A DNA stretch of 64,000 nt from DATKRB01 sp035532415 (GTDB lineage: Bacteria; Actinomycetota; Acidimicrobiia; Acidimicrobiales; RAAP-2): positions 1 to 64,000 of the forward strand of contig DATKRB010000023.1 of the NCBI GenBank assembly GCA_035532415.1, written 5' to 3'. The first letter of the stretch is position 1. Every line of letters starts with the position of its first letter. The notes beneath the pieces are model-generated. The model had not been told where the DNA came from. It was given only the letters and a program-made list of their open reading frames with translations, and made no database searches. Below, in pieces: positions 40,509 through 48,630 of the stretch. A program made the translations under genes and the position numbers.

Positions 40509-41534
40509 TCAGGACCGGTAGCCGTCGGGGTTGCCCGCCTGCCATCTCCACGCGTCGGCGCAGGCGTCGGCCAGACCGAGCCGGGCGCTCCAGCCGAGGA
40601 GCTCGGACGCGGCCGTCGGGTCGGCCCAGGTGGAGGCCACGTCCCCCGGGCGGCGCTCGGTGATCCGGTAGGGGATCGCCCTACCGGCTGCGGCGCCGGC
40701 GGCGTCGATCACCTCGAGGACCGAATGGCCGCGGCCTGTCCCGAGGTTGAGTGCCCGGCAGCCGTCGATCCGGTCGAAGGAACCCAGCGCGGCCAGGTGG
40801 CCGCGGGCCAGGTCGACCACGTGGAGGTAGTCGCGGACGCAGGTGCCGTCGGGCGTCGGGTAGTCGTCCCCGAAGACGTGGACGGATTCGCGTCTGCCCG
40901 AGGCCGCCTGCATCACGATCGGCAGGAGATTGTTGGGTACCCCGGCGGGGTCTTCGCCCAGACGGCCGCTCGGATGCGCTCCGACGGGATTGAAGTACCG
41001 CAGCAGTGCGGCACGCCACCCCCCACCGCCGCGCACGAGGTCCCGCAGCATCTCCTCGATGTGCAGCTTGGTGCGTCCGTACGGGTTGACCGGGGCCAGC
41101 CGGCAGTCCTCGGTCAGGGGGACCCGCTCGGGCTCCCCGTAAACGGTGGCCGACGAGGAGAACACGATGTCCCGGACTCCATGGCGCTCCATCACCTTCA
41201 ACAGCGTGGCGGTGCCGGCGACGTTGTTGTCGTAGTAGCGCAGCGGCTCCCGGACCGATTCCTCCACGGCCTTCAGTCCGGCGAGATGGATCACCGCGGT
41301 CGGTCGGGTCCTCGACAAGACCGTCTCCACCGCTTCCTCGTCCCGGACGTCCCCGACCTGCAGGGTGATCGGGCCACCGCCCAGCTCGGCGGCGCGCTCG
41401 ACCGCCACGGCGCTGCTGTTGGACAGGTTGTCGAGCACGGCGACCGACCAGCCCGAGGCCAAAAGCTCCACGGCGATGTGGCTGCCGAGGTACCCGGCCC
41501 CGCCGGTCAACACTACGGAGCCACTTGTCCCCAC
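40509..41534 (-). CDS. galE: UDP-glucose 4-epimerase GalE
   Basis: A 341-residue GalE that interconverts UDP-glucose and UDP-galactose for cell-surface glycans. VVLTGGAGYLGSHIAVELL holds NAD, IHLAGLKAVEES precedes the active site, and FSSSATVYGEPE with NPYGRTKLHIEEML supply Ser-Tyr-Lys. The C-terminus has RRPGDVASTWADP. The start is set at GTG 41534 because the NAD motif follows at the usual distance; GTG 41573, 13 codons earlier, is also in frame. It is divergent from the methyltransferase at 41645. Confidence 0.93.
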   Translation of the reverse strand: MGTSGSVVLTGGAGYLGSHIAVELLASGWSVAVLDNLSNSSAVAVERAAELGGGPITLQVGDVRDEEAVETVLSRTRPTAVIHLAGLKAVEESVREPLRYYDNNVAGTATLLKVMERHGVRDIVFSSSATVYGEPERVPLTEDCRLAPVNPYGRTKLHIEEMLRDLVRGGGGWRAALLRYFNPVGAHPSGRLGEDPAGVPNNLLPIVMQAASGRRESVHVFGDDYPTPDGTCVRDYLHVVDLARGHLAALGSFDRIDGCRALNLGTGRGHSVLEVIDAAGAAAGRAIPYRITERRPGDVASTWADPTAASELLGWSARLGLADACADAWRWQAGNPDGYRS

Positions 41535-41603
41535 CGTCTCACCGAATCCTCTCCGCCCCCGTTCAGCGCTCACCGCTCGGGCCCGAATAGTAGATTGTCG
41601 ACG

Positions 41604-41622
41604 ATTCGCTCACGGTGCGAAT
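41604..41622. promoter_or_regulatory. Inverted repeat between galE and the CFA synthase gene
   Basis: A perfect 6-bp inverted repeat, ATTCGC and GCGAAT separated by seven bases (TCACGGT), lies in the short divergent region. It has the size and spacing of a dimeric regulator's operator. Only about 70-110 bp separate the two genes, so a protein bound here would affect both promoters. Confidence 0.4.
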
Positions 41623-41644
41623 TGCCGCCGAAGGGGGTGGAGCC

Positions 41645-43039
41645 GTGGCCTTTCACCGGGAACGCGACCATCTTGAAGGTACCGCGTCGGTACCGTCGCG
41701 GCACTCGCCACCGGTATCGGCATCGGCACACCCGGATCCCGGATCCGGCCCACCGCACCCTGGGGCCGACGGGACGCGGCCGGTGGCGATCGAGGTCGCC
41801 CCGCTCCTGGCGAAGGTCTTCGCGGACGGTCTGCCGGTGTGCTTCGTCTTCTGGGACGGCAGCCGGCTCGGACCGGAGGACGGGCCGGGGTCGGTGGCCG
41901 TCCGGTCGGCCGACCTGCTGCGCCGGTTGGTATGGTCCCCGGACGAGCTCGGGCTGGTGCGCGGGTTCGTCGCGGGCGAGCTGGACCTCGACGGCGACGC
42001 CTTCGAGGTGCTGCGGGCCCTCGAGGAGGCCCCCGGCGCCGGGCTCCGGCTCGTCGGGAACGCGCTCGCGCCCGCCCTGCGGGTCGCCCGGCGGCTGGGC
42101 GCGGTGGGCCGGCCGCCGCCCCGGCCCGCCGGTGAGGCCCGCTCCTCGGGAGCCCGCCACTCGAGGGCCAGGGACGCTCGCTCCGTCTCCCGTCATTACG
42201 ACATCGGCAACGACTTCTACCGCTTGGTGCTCGGCCCGTCGATGACCTACTCGTGTGCCCGTTTTGAGAGCGACGCGGCCACGCTCGAGGACGCGCAGAC
42301 GTCCAAGCACGAGATGATCTGCAGGAAGCTCGGGCTGGGGGAGCGGCCCGGGGTACGGCTCCTCGACGTGGGCTGCGGCTGGGGGTCGATGGCCATTCAC
42401 GCGGCGGCGCACCACGGTGCCCGCGTCGTCGGCATCACGCTGAGCCCGGCTCAGGCCCGTTCGGCGAGGGAGGCGGCGGCGCGGGCCGGGCTCGGCCGAC
42501 AGGTCGAGATCCGGCTGCAGGACTACCGGGAGCTCGGGGCCGAGAGGTTCGACGCGATCTCGTCGGTCGGGATGTTCGAGCACGTCGGGGGCAAGCGCGC
42601 CGCCGGGTATTTCGGGATCCTGCGCGGCCTGCTCTCGCCGGGAGGCCGCCTCCTCAATCACGCCATCTCGAGGCCGGGCGGCGCCAAACTGCACGGGAGG
42701 ACCTTCATGAACCGCTACGTGTTCCCGGACGGGGAGCTCATCGACGTGGCGGAGGTGGTCCGGGAGATGGAGCGTGCCGGGTTGGAGGTCCGTGACGTCG
42801 AATCGCTCCGTGAGCATTACTCCAAGACGCTCCACGAGTGGGTCGGGAACCTCCGGCGGAACTGGCGAGAGGCGGTGGACTCGGTCGGGAGCGAGCGAGC
42901 AAGGACCTGGTGGCTCTACATGGTTGCGTCGGCGAACGGGTTCGACGCCGGCAGGCTGGCCGTCCATCAGGTCCTGGGTGTCGTGCCGGACCGGGAGTGC
43001 CGGGCCGGCATGCCCCCGACCCGCCGCTCCTGGGGTTGA
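41645..43039 (+). CDS. Cyclopropane-fatty-acyl-phospholipid synthase family methyltransferase
   Basis: A 464-residue protein of the CFA synthase (Mycolic-acid cyclopropane-synthase) family. The methyltransferase core shows SVSRHYDIGNDFYRLVLGPS near residue 182, SAM motif I LLDVGCGWGSMAIHAAAHHG near residue 242 and FDAISSVGMFEHVGGK near residue 300. A 100-residue N-terminal domain of the CFA type precedes it. It methylenates unsaturated fatty acyl chains of membrane lipids, or a related C-methylation. GTG 41645 follows GGGGGTGGAG. A Pro/Ser/His-rich linker lies at the N-terminus. Confidence 0.9.
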   Translation: MAFHRERDHLEGTASVPSRHSPPVSASAHPDPGSGPPHPGADGTRPVAIEVAPLLAKVFADGLPVCFVFWDGSRLGPEDGPGSVAVRSADLLRRLVWSPDELGLVRGFVAGELDLDGDAFEVLRALEEAPGAGLRLVGNALAPALRVARRLGAVGRPPPRPAGEARSSGARHSRARDARSVSRHYDIGNDFYRLVLGPSMTYSCARFESDAATLEDAQTSKHEMICRKLGLGERPGVRLLDVGCGWGSMAIHAAAHHGARVVGITLSPAQARSAREAAARAGLGRQVEIRLQDYRELGAERFDAISSVGMFEHVGGKRAAGYFGILRGLLSPGGRLLNHAISRPGGAKLHGRTFMNRYVFPDGELIDVAEVVREMERAGLEVRDVESLREHYSKTLHEWVGNLRRNWREAVDSVGSERARTWWLYMVASANGFDAGRLAVHQVLGVVPDRECRAGMPPTRRSWG

Positions 43040-43144
43040 GCGGTGCCGCGACCGGGGTATGAACCCCCGGGGTCGTTTGGTACCGTGAGAGCGGCTCCGG
43101 AGGCAACGACGGTGTGGCCGCTCGGGTGGCGAGGAGGATGGCCG

Positions 43145-43537
43145 ATGGCGCAGAGTGCCGGTTTGCACGAACCCGAGGACCGGTTGGCCCCTGAGACGAT
43201 CGACCGGCACCGGGCGATCGCGTCGGTACAGGAGGAGCTCGAAGCCATCGACTGGTACGACCAGCGGGTGGACGCGACCTCCGATCCCGAGCTGGCGGCG
43301 GTGCTCGCCCACAACCGGGACGAGGAGAAGGAGCACGCGGCGATGACCCTCGAGTGGCTGCGCCGGCACGACGGCGTGCTCGATCGCCACCTTCGGACCT
43401 ATCTGTTCACGAGTGTCCCGGTGACCGAGGTGGAGGCCGAGGCCACCGCCGACGGAGACGGAGCGGCGGCCGTTCCGGGCGTCGCCGGCGGCGACGGATC
43501 GCTCGGGATCGGTGGCCTGAAGGGGTCGGGCTCGTGA
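43145..43537 (+). CDS. Encapsulated ferritin-like protein (encapsulin cargo)
   Basis: A 130-residue encapsulated-ferritin-type protein. A short helical core carries Glu-x-x-His iron ligands (DEEKEHAAM near residue 63) and an earlier Glu in VQEELEAIDWYD, matching EncFtn, which forms a decameric ferroxidase. The C-terminus ends GSLGIGGLKGSGS, a classic encapsulin cargo-loading peptide, after a Gly/Ala/Asp linker. ATG 43145 has a GAGGAGG site. It overlaps the shell gene by four bases (GTGA). The pair makes an iron-storage nanocompartment. Confidence 0.93.
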   Translation: MAQSAGLHEPEDRLAPETIDRHRAIASVQEELEAIDWYDQRVDATSDPELAAVLAHNRDEEKEHAAMTLEWLRRHDGVLDRHLRTYLFTSVPVTEVEAEATADGDGAAAVPGVAGGDGSLGIGGLKGSGS

Positions 43538-44337
43538 ACCATCTCCTCCGCTCGCACGCGCCGATAACCGAGAAGGGATGGGAGCAGATCGACGAGGAGG
43601 GTCGGCAGCGGCTGATCCCCGCGCTGGCCGCTCGCAAGCTGGTGGACTTCTCGGGCCCCCTCGGGTGGAACCACTCGGCCAGCAACCTCGGGAGGACCAC
43701 CGCCGTCGAGGCGTCGCCGGTCGAAGGCCTGACCGCTCGGAAGCGCCACGTCCTCCCGCTCGCGGAGCTCCGGGCGGCGTTCGCGGTGTCGCGGGACGAG
43801 CTGCTCGACGCGGATCGAGGCGCCAGGGACGTCGATCTCGCCGAGCTCGACCAGGCGGCGGCCCGCATCGCACAGGCCGAGAACATCGCCGTCCTGCACG
43901 GGTGGGCGGGCGCGGGGATGAAGGGCATCACCGACGCGTCCCCGCACCCCCCGATCTCGCTCGGGGAGCGTTATGCGGACTACCCCGGCCACGTCGCACG
44001 GGCGGTCGAGCTGCTGCTGGCGGAGGGGGTCAGCGGACCGTACGGGCTGGCCCTCGGGCCGCAGGGCTACACGGGGGTCGTCGAGACCACCGAGCACGGC
44101 GGCCTGGTGGTCTTCGACCACCTCCGGCAGATCCTGGGGGGACCGATCGTCTGGGCCCCAGGGGTGCGCGGGGCCGTCGTGATCAGCCTGAGGGGTGGGG
44201 ACTTCCTGTTCGAGTCGGGCCAGGACCTCTCGATCGGGTACGACCGCCACGACGAGGGATCCGTCTACCTCTACCTCGAGGAGAGCTTCAGCTTCCGGGT
44301 GGCGTCCGCCGAAGCCGCGGTCGCCCTCTACTCCTGA
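43534..44337 (+). CDS. Encapsulin shell protein (family 1, linocin-like)
   Basis: A 267-residue family 1 encapsulin with the HK97 phage capsid fold. Features include VNHLLRSHAPITEKGWEQID at the N-terminus, the ARKLVDFSGPLGW segment, DLAELDQAAARIAQAEN and LEESFSFRVASAEAAVALYS at the C-terminus. Shells assemble from 60 or more subunits and enclose a cargo. GTG 43534 overlaps the ferritin-like cargo gene's stop, which fixes both start and order. The cargo's loading tail predicts that the ferritin-like protein is its native content. Confidence 0.95.
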   Translation: MNHLLRSHAPITEKGWEQIDEEGRQRLIPALAARKLVDFSGPLGWNHSASNLGRTTAVEASPVEGLTARKRHVLPLAELRAAFAVSRDELLDADRGARDVDLAELDQAAARIAQAENIAVLHGWAGAGMKGITDASPHPPISLGERYADYPGHVARAVELLLAEGVSGPYGLALGPQGYTGVVETTEHGGLVVFDHLRQILGGPIVWAPGVRGAVVISLRGGDFLFESGQDLSIGYDRHDEGSVYLYLEESFSFRVASAEAAVALYS

Positions 44338-44435
44338 GCCGGTCGCCCTCTTTCGGAGCTGCCGGGGGCGCTCAGGCGTCGCGGCCCGCCGTGGCGCCTG
44401 GTGAGGCCCTCCGCCTCGATCCCCGCTCTCCCGGC

Positions 44436-45419
44436 TCAGCAGTAGGGGTGGGCCAGGGTGAGGAGGAATTCGCCGTCCTCGGCACCCCACATGTGGTCCA
44501 CGACGAAGTCCGACTGCAGGAGCTCGCGCTCGATCCGGGCCGGCGTGAACTTGGCGCTTATCTCGGTGAGGAGATCCTCGCCCCGGGCGAAGGGAACGTC
44601 GATCCCGAGCCGGTCGATGGCCACGATCTGGTCGCACGTCGAGCGGAGCCGCATCTCGATCCACTGCTCTTCGGCGTTCCAGGCGGCGACGTGCTCGAAC
44701 CTGTCGATCTCGAACCGGGCGCCGAGCTCGCGGTTGAGAACCGAAAGGACGTTGCGATTGAACGCCGCGGTGACGCCGGCCCGATCGTCGTACGCCGCCA
44801 GGATCCGGCGCGGCTCCTTCACCAGGTCCGTACCGAGCAGGACGTGGTCGTGTCCCGCCATCGTGCAATTGAGGTCGAAGAGGAACCGCCGTCGGGACGT
44901 CGGGTCGAGATTGCCGATCGTGCCCCCGAGGAACGCCACCAGCCGCCGGCCCTCGAGGGGGATCTGGTCGAGATGCTGGTGGAAGTCCCCGACGACCGCG
45001 TGGACCTGCAGGTCCTTGTAGTCGTCGACCAGGCCGACGGCGGCCGCTCGAAGGAACTCGTCGCTCACGTCGAACGGGACGTACCGCACGAGCGGCCCCC
45101 GGGACCGCATGGCATCGAGCAGGATCCTGGTCTTGTCGCAGGCACCGGCCCCGAGCTCCACCAAGGTGTCGGCTCGGGCCTGCTCGGCGATGGCTCCGGC
45201 GTGCTCGGTCAAGAGGCTGCGTTCGGCTCGGGTGGGGTAGTACTCGGGGAGCCGGGTGATGGCCTCGAACAGCCGGCTCCCCGTCTCGTCGTAAAACCAG
45301 ACGGGCGGGATGCTCTTGGGCGTCGTCGTGAGCCCGGCTCTCACGTCTTCTTCGAGGGCCGCCCGGAGGTCCCGAGCGGTGAGATGGATGTCGACCTGAA
45401 GCGTTGCTTGGGGGGTCAC
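44436..45419 (-). CDS. egtD: L-histidine N(alpha)-methyltransferase EgtD
   Basis: A 327-residue EgtD that trimethylates histidine to hercynine, step 1 of ergothioneine synthesis. SAM motif I is DTLVELGAGACDKTRILLDA near residue 79, KSIPPVWFYDETGSRLFEAI near residue 38 and the late FLGGTIGNLDP are all typical. The GTG start overlaps the EgtB stop by four bases (45416-45419), so the two are coupled. The C-terminus FLLTLAHPYC closes the family domain. Confidence 0.95.
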   Translation of the reverse strand: MTPQATLQVDIHLTARDLRAALEEDVRAGLTTTPKSIPPVWFYDETGSRLFEAITRLPEYYPTRAERSLLTEHAGAIAEQARADTLVELGAGACDKTRILLDAMRSRGPLVRYVPFDVSDEFLRAAAVGLVDDYKDLQVHAVVGDFHQHLDQIPLEGRRLVAFLGGTIGNLDPTSRRRFLFDLNCTMAGHDHVLLGTDLVKEPRRILAAYDDRAGVTAAFNRNVLSVLNRELGARFEIDRFEHVAAWNAEEQWIEMRLRSTCDQIVAIDRLGIDVPFARGEDLLTEISAKFTPARIERELLQSDFVVDHMWGAEDGEFLLTLAHPYC

Positions 45420-46768
45420 CGGTCACCTCCCGGGTCGCGGGCCAGACGCACCCCGGCGAACGCCCACCGGGCCCCTGCGGGGAAGAAGTTCCGGTAGCTG
45501 GCGCGGACATGGTCATCCGGGGTCACGCAGGACCCTCCTCGCAGGACGTACTGGTTCACCATGAATTTCCCGTTGTACTCACCCACCGCGCCCGGTGCCG
45601 CCCGGAAGGCAGGGTAGGGACTGTACGCACTGGCCGTCCACTCCCAGACGTCGCCGAACAGCGTGGTGCCGGCGGGCCGGGCGGGGCGGGGGTGGAGAGA
45701 GGACCGATCGAGGAAGTTTCCCCGAACCTCTCGGCGGGCGGCGACGACCTCCCACTCGGACTCGGTGGGCAGCCGGGCTCCCGTCCAGCGTGCGTAGGCG
45801 TCGGCCTCGTAGTAGCTGACGTGGCAGACGGGCTCGGACGGATCGATCGGGCGCGGACCGGCCAGGGTGAATATCTGCCATCCACTGCCCGAGGAGGAGT
45901 ACGCCTCCTCGGTGGACCAGTACAAGGGCGCATGCCAGCCCTGCTGCTGTACGGCGGACCACCCGTCCGAGAGCCACAGCTCCGGGCGGGAGTACCCGCC
46001 GTCCTGCATGAACGCAAGCCATTCCCCGCAGGTGACCGCCCGATCCGCCAGAGCGAAGGGGGCCAACAGGATGCGATGGCGCGGGGACTCGTTGTCGAAG
46101 GCGAAGCCGTCGCCCCGATGCCCGATCTCCGCCAGCCCTCCCTCGTGCTCGTACCAGCCGAGGGCGCCGGGCCCGGCCGGGCCCGGACGGCTCCCGCCGG
46201 CGAGGGTCGGTGCGCTCCCGCCCGCCCCGGGCGCCCGGTACGCGGGCCGGAGGGGGTTCCGGGAGAGCACGTGCTTGATGTCCATGAGCAGGAGCTCCTG
46301 GTGCTGCTGCTCATGATTGATCCCCAGCTCGACGAGGGCACGGACGTCCTCGCCCATCGACCCGCGGAGCAGCTTCGCCATCGCCTTGTCCACGTGGAGC
46401 CGATAGTCGGCGACCTCGGACGTACCCGGGCGCGAGACCAACCCCCGCTCGGAACGGGGATGACGGGCGCCGACGGTCTCGTAGTACGAGTTGAAGATGT
46501 AGGCGAAGGCCGGGTGGTAGGGCTCGTAGCCGCTCAGTCCCGGCTGCAGCAGGAAGGTCTCGAAGAACCACGTGGCGTGCCCTCGGTGCCATTTCGTCGG
46601 GCTGACGTCCGGCATGGACTGCACCGTCTGGTCTTCCGGGGAGAGCGGTTCGGCCAAGGACTCGGTCAGGGCCCGGACCTCCGAATAGCGCGAGGCGAGG
46701 CGGGTCGAGGTGTCCTGGTCGTCCGAGCAGCCGGGCTCGTCCGATCCGTCCGATCGGGTCGTTGCCAT
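45416..46768 (-). CDS. egtB: Ergothioneine biosynthesis sulfoxide synthase EgtB
   Basis: A 450-residue EgtB, a non-heme iron enzyme that joins hercynine to a thiol with oxygen. The DinB-like N-terminal domain has the probable iron ligands His64 (KWHRGHATWFFE), His152 and His156 (NHEQQHQELL). The C-terminal formylglycine-sulfatase-like domain shows PVCHVSYYEADAYARWTGAR, LPTESEWEV and YVLRGGSC. A Gly/Pro-rich linker of about 25 residues separates them. Only egtB and egtD are present: no egtA, egtC or egtE, which raises the possibility that it uses cysteine directly. Confidence 0.95.
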   Translation of the reverse strand: MATTRSDGSDEPGCSDDQDTSTRLASRYSEVRALTESLAEPLSPEDQTVQSMPDVSPTKWHRGHATWFFETFLLQPGLSGYEPYHPAFAYIFNSYYETVGARHPRSERGLVSRPGTSEVADYRLHVDKAMAKLLRGSMGEDVRALVELGINHEQQHQELLLMDIKHVLSRNPLRPAYRAPGAGGSAPTLAGGSRPGPAGPGALGWYEHEGGLAEIGHRGDGFAFDNESPRHRILLAPFALADRAVTCGEWLAFMQDGGYSRPELWLSDGWSAVQQQGWHAPLYWSTEEAYSSSGSGWQIFTLAGPRPIDPSEPVCHVSYYEADAYARWTGARLPTESEWEVVAARREVRGNFLDRSSLHPRPARPAGTTLFGDVWEWTASAYSPYPAFRAAPGAVGEYNGKFMVNQYVLRGGSCVTPDDHVRASYRNFFPAGARWAFAGVRLARDPGGDR

Positions 46769-46935
46769 TCCTCGCTTCCCTTCGGTAGTCCGCCGTCTCT
46801 GCGTGTTCCCCGTTGGGTGCTGCCGGAAACGTCGCCCAACTTAGCGAGGCGCCGACGAGGGGGGGACGCGGCAGGACCCCGATCGGCCACCGCCCTGGTG
46901 CCGGTCCCGTCCCAGCCCTGACCGGGACGGCGATC

Positions 46936-47712
46936 TCACCGGCCTGTCCAGGCGGGGGGCCTTCCCTCGGCCATCGCCCGGGCGCCCTCCGCGGCGTCCT
47001 CGGTGGCCGCCGCCACCTTGCGCATCGTCTCGCCGAAGCGGATCGCCTCGATGATCGGGAGCCGTTGGGCCCGGGACGCGACCTCCTTGGTCGCACGCGC
47101 GGCCAGGGGGGCGGCGGCGAGGAGCCGTCGGGCGAGACCGCGTGCCTCGTCCATGAGGTCCTCGTGGGGGACCACCCGGCCGGCAAGGCCGATCTCATGG
47201 GCCCGCCGGGCGTCGATCCGCTCTCCGGTGAGGAGCAGCTCCATCGCCGGTTCCCAACCGATCCGCCCGGGCAGGCGGATGGCCCCGACGATCGTGGGCA
47301 CGCCCAGCTTGACCTCGGGGAAACCGAACTCGGCCCGCTCGGAGGCGATGACGAAGTCGCACCAGGTCACGAGGGTGAGGCCATAGCCGAGGCAGTACCC
47401 GTTCACCGCGGCGATCACCGGCTTGAAGATCTCCCACCCGCTCTCGAACGAATTCTGGGTGGGCTTCTCCCAGAAGGTGCCGGCGAAGTCACCGGCCGAC
47501 CCGGTGGCGTCGTGGAGGTCGCCGCCGACGCAGAAGGCCCGGCCGCGCCCCGTGACGATCGCCACCCAGGCGTCCTCGTCGTCGCGGAAGCGGGCGAAAG
47601 CCTCGTTGAGGCCCCTCCGCATCTCGCCGTTCACGGCGTTGAGCGCCTCGGGACGGTTGTACGAGATGGTCGCCACGTGGTCGTCGAGCTGGTACAGCAC
47701 CTCCTCGGTCAC
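46936..47712 (-). CDS. Enoyl-CoA hydratase/isomerase family protein
   Basis: A 258-residue crotonase. The N-terminal VATISYNRPEALNAVNGEM, the oxyanion-hole AFCVGGDLHDAT near residue 62 and NGYCLGYGLTLVTWCDF near residue 107 are clear. FPEVKLGVPTIVGA near residue 133 holds the catalytic Glu position, and RRAHEIGLAGRVV closes the fold. It acts on 2-enoyl-CoA in fatty-acid or aromatic acid breakdown. GTG 47712 follows GGAGGGAC. It is divergent from msrA over 183 bp. Confidence 0.9.
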   Translation of the reverse strand: MTEEVLYQLDDHVATISYNRPEALNAVNGEMRRGLNEAFARFRDDEDAWVAIVTGRGRAFCVGGDLHDATGSAGDFAGTFWEKPTQNSFESGWEIFKPVIAAVNGYCLGYGLTLVTWCDFVIASERAEFGFPEVKLGVPTIVGAIRLPGRIGWEPAMELLLTGERIDARRAHEIGLAGRVVPHEDLMDEARGLARRLLAAAPLAARATKEVASRAQRLPIIEAIRFGETMRKVAAATEDAAEGARAMAEGRPPAWTGR

Positions 47713-47895
47713 TGCTGTCCCTCCGCTGTCCGGTCGGGCGCCGGCCTGCCCGTTCCATAATGGCAGGACACCGGACCCGTCGCTGCCGGAGACCCGACGG
47801 AACATCCGACGGGGTGGCATCGTTGGACCGGAGGCAGCCGGCGCGGGGCAACTCGTTCCGCAGTGGTGCATCCAGTCGGATGGGAAGGAGCGAGG

Positions 47896-48546
47896 ATGGG
47901 CTTGTTCACGAGGGGGGTTCCCGAGATGGTGGCGCCCGATCTCGCCCTGAAGGGTCGCGAGCGGGCGATCGCGCCATCGGCGGCCCATCTGGTGCTCGGG
48001 ACACCGCTCACGCCCCCGTTCCCGGTCGGGTTGGAGCGTGCCGTGTTCGCCATGGGGTGCTTCTGGGGGGCGGAGCGGAAATTCTGGATGATCGAGGGGG
48101 TGCACACCACCGCCGTGGGGTATTCGGGAGGTTTCACCCCCAACCCCACCTACGAGGAGGTCTGCTCGGGGTCGACGGGCCACGCCGAGGTGGTGCTGGT
48201 CGTGTTCGACCCGGCCCGGGTGACCTACCCGGCGCTCCTCGCGCGATTCTTCGAAGGCCATGACCCGACCGAGGGCATGCGCCAGGGCAACGACGTGGGT
48301 ACCCAGTACCGGTCGGCGATCTACACGGCCGACGACCGGCAGGGGAGCGAGGCGGTCGACACGCTCGCCTCGTACCAGCGGGCGTTGACCGCGGCCGGGC
48401 GGGGCGAGATCACCACCGAGGTGACGGCGGCAGGGCCCTTCTACTACGCCGAGGAGTACCACCAGCAGTACCTGGCGGCCAACCCCAACGGGTACTGCGG
48501 GCTCGGCGGCACCGGGGTGTCGTGCCCGGTCGGGGTACCGGGGTAG
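47896..48546 (+). CDS. msrA: Peptide-methionine (S)-S-oxide reductase MsrA
   Basis: A 216-residue MsrA that repairs oxidised methionine. The catalytic Cys is in VFAMGCFWGAERKFW near residue 53, with GYSGGFTPNPTYEEVCSG and the FEGHDPT helix. The C-terminus GYCGLGGTGVSCPVG carries the resolving Cys residues. The N-terminus has about 45 extra residues as in several actinobacterial forms. ATG 47896 follows GGGAAGGAGCGAGG. It fits with encapsulin and ergothioneine genes as part of an oxidative-stress block. Confidence 0.95.
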   Translation: MGLFTRGVPEMVAPDLALKGRERAIAPSAAHLVLGTPLTPPFPVGLERAVFAMGCFWGAERKFWMIEGVHTTAVGYSGGFTPNPTYEEVCSGSTGHAEVVLVVFDPARVTYPALLARFFEGHDPTEGMRQGNDVGTQYRSAIYTADDRQGSEAVDTLASYQRALTAAGRGEITTEVTAAGPFYYAEEYHQQYLAANPNGYCGLGGTGVSCPVGVPG

Positions 48547-48630
48547 GGAGCGAACACCTCTCGACCCGACATCTCGAGCCTCCCGGGTCGTGGCGCGGCC
48601 GACGCTTGCGCGTTCTACCATGGGCCGATC

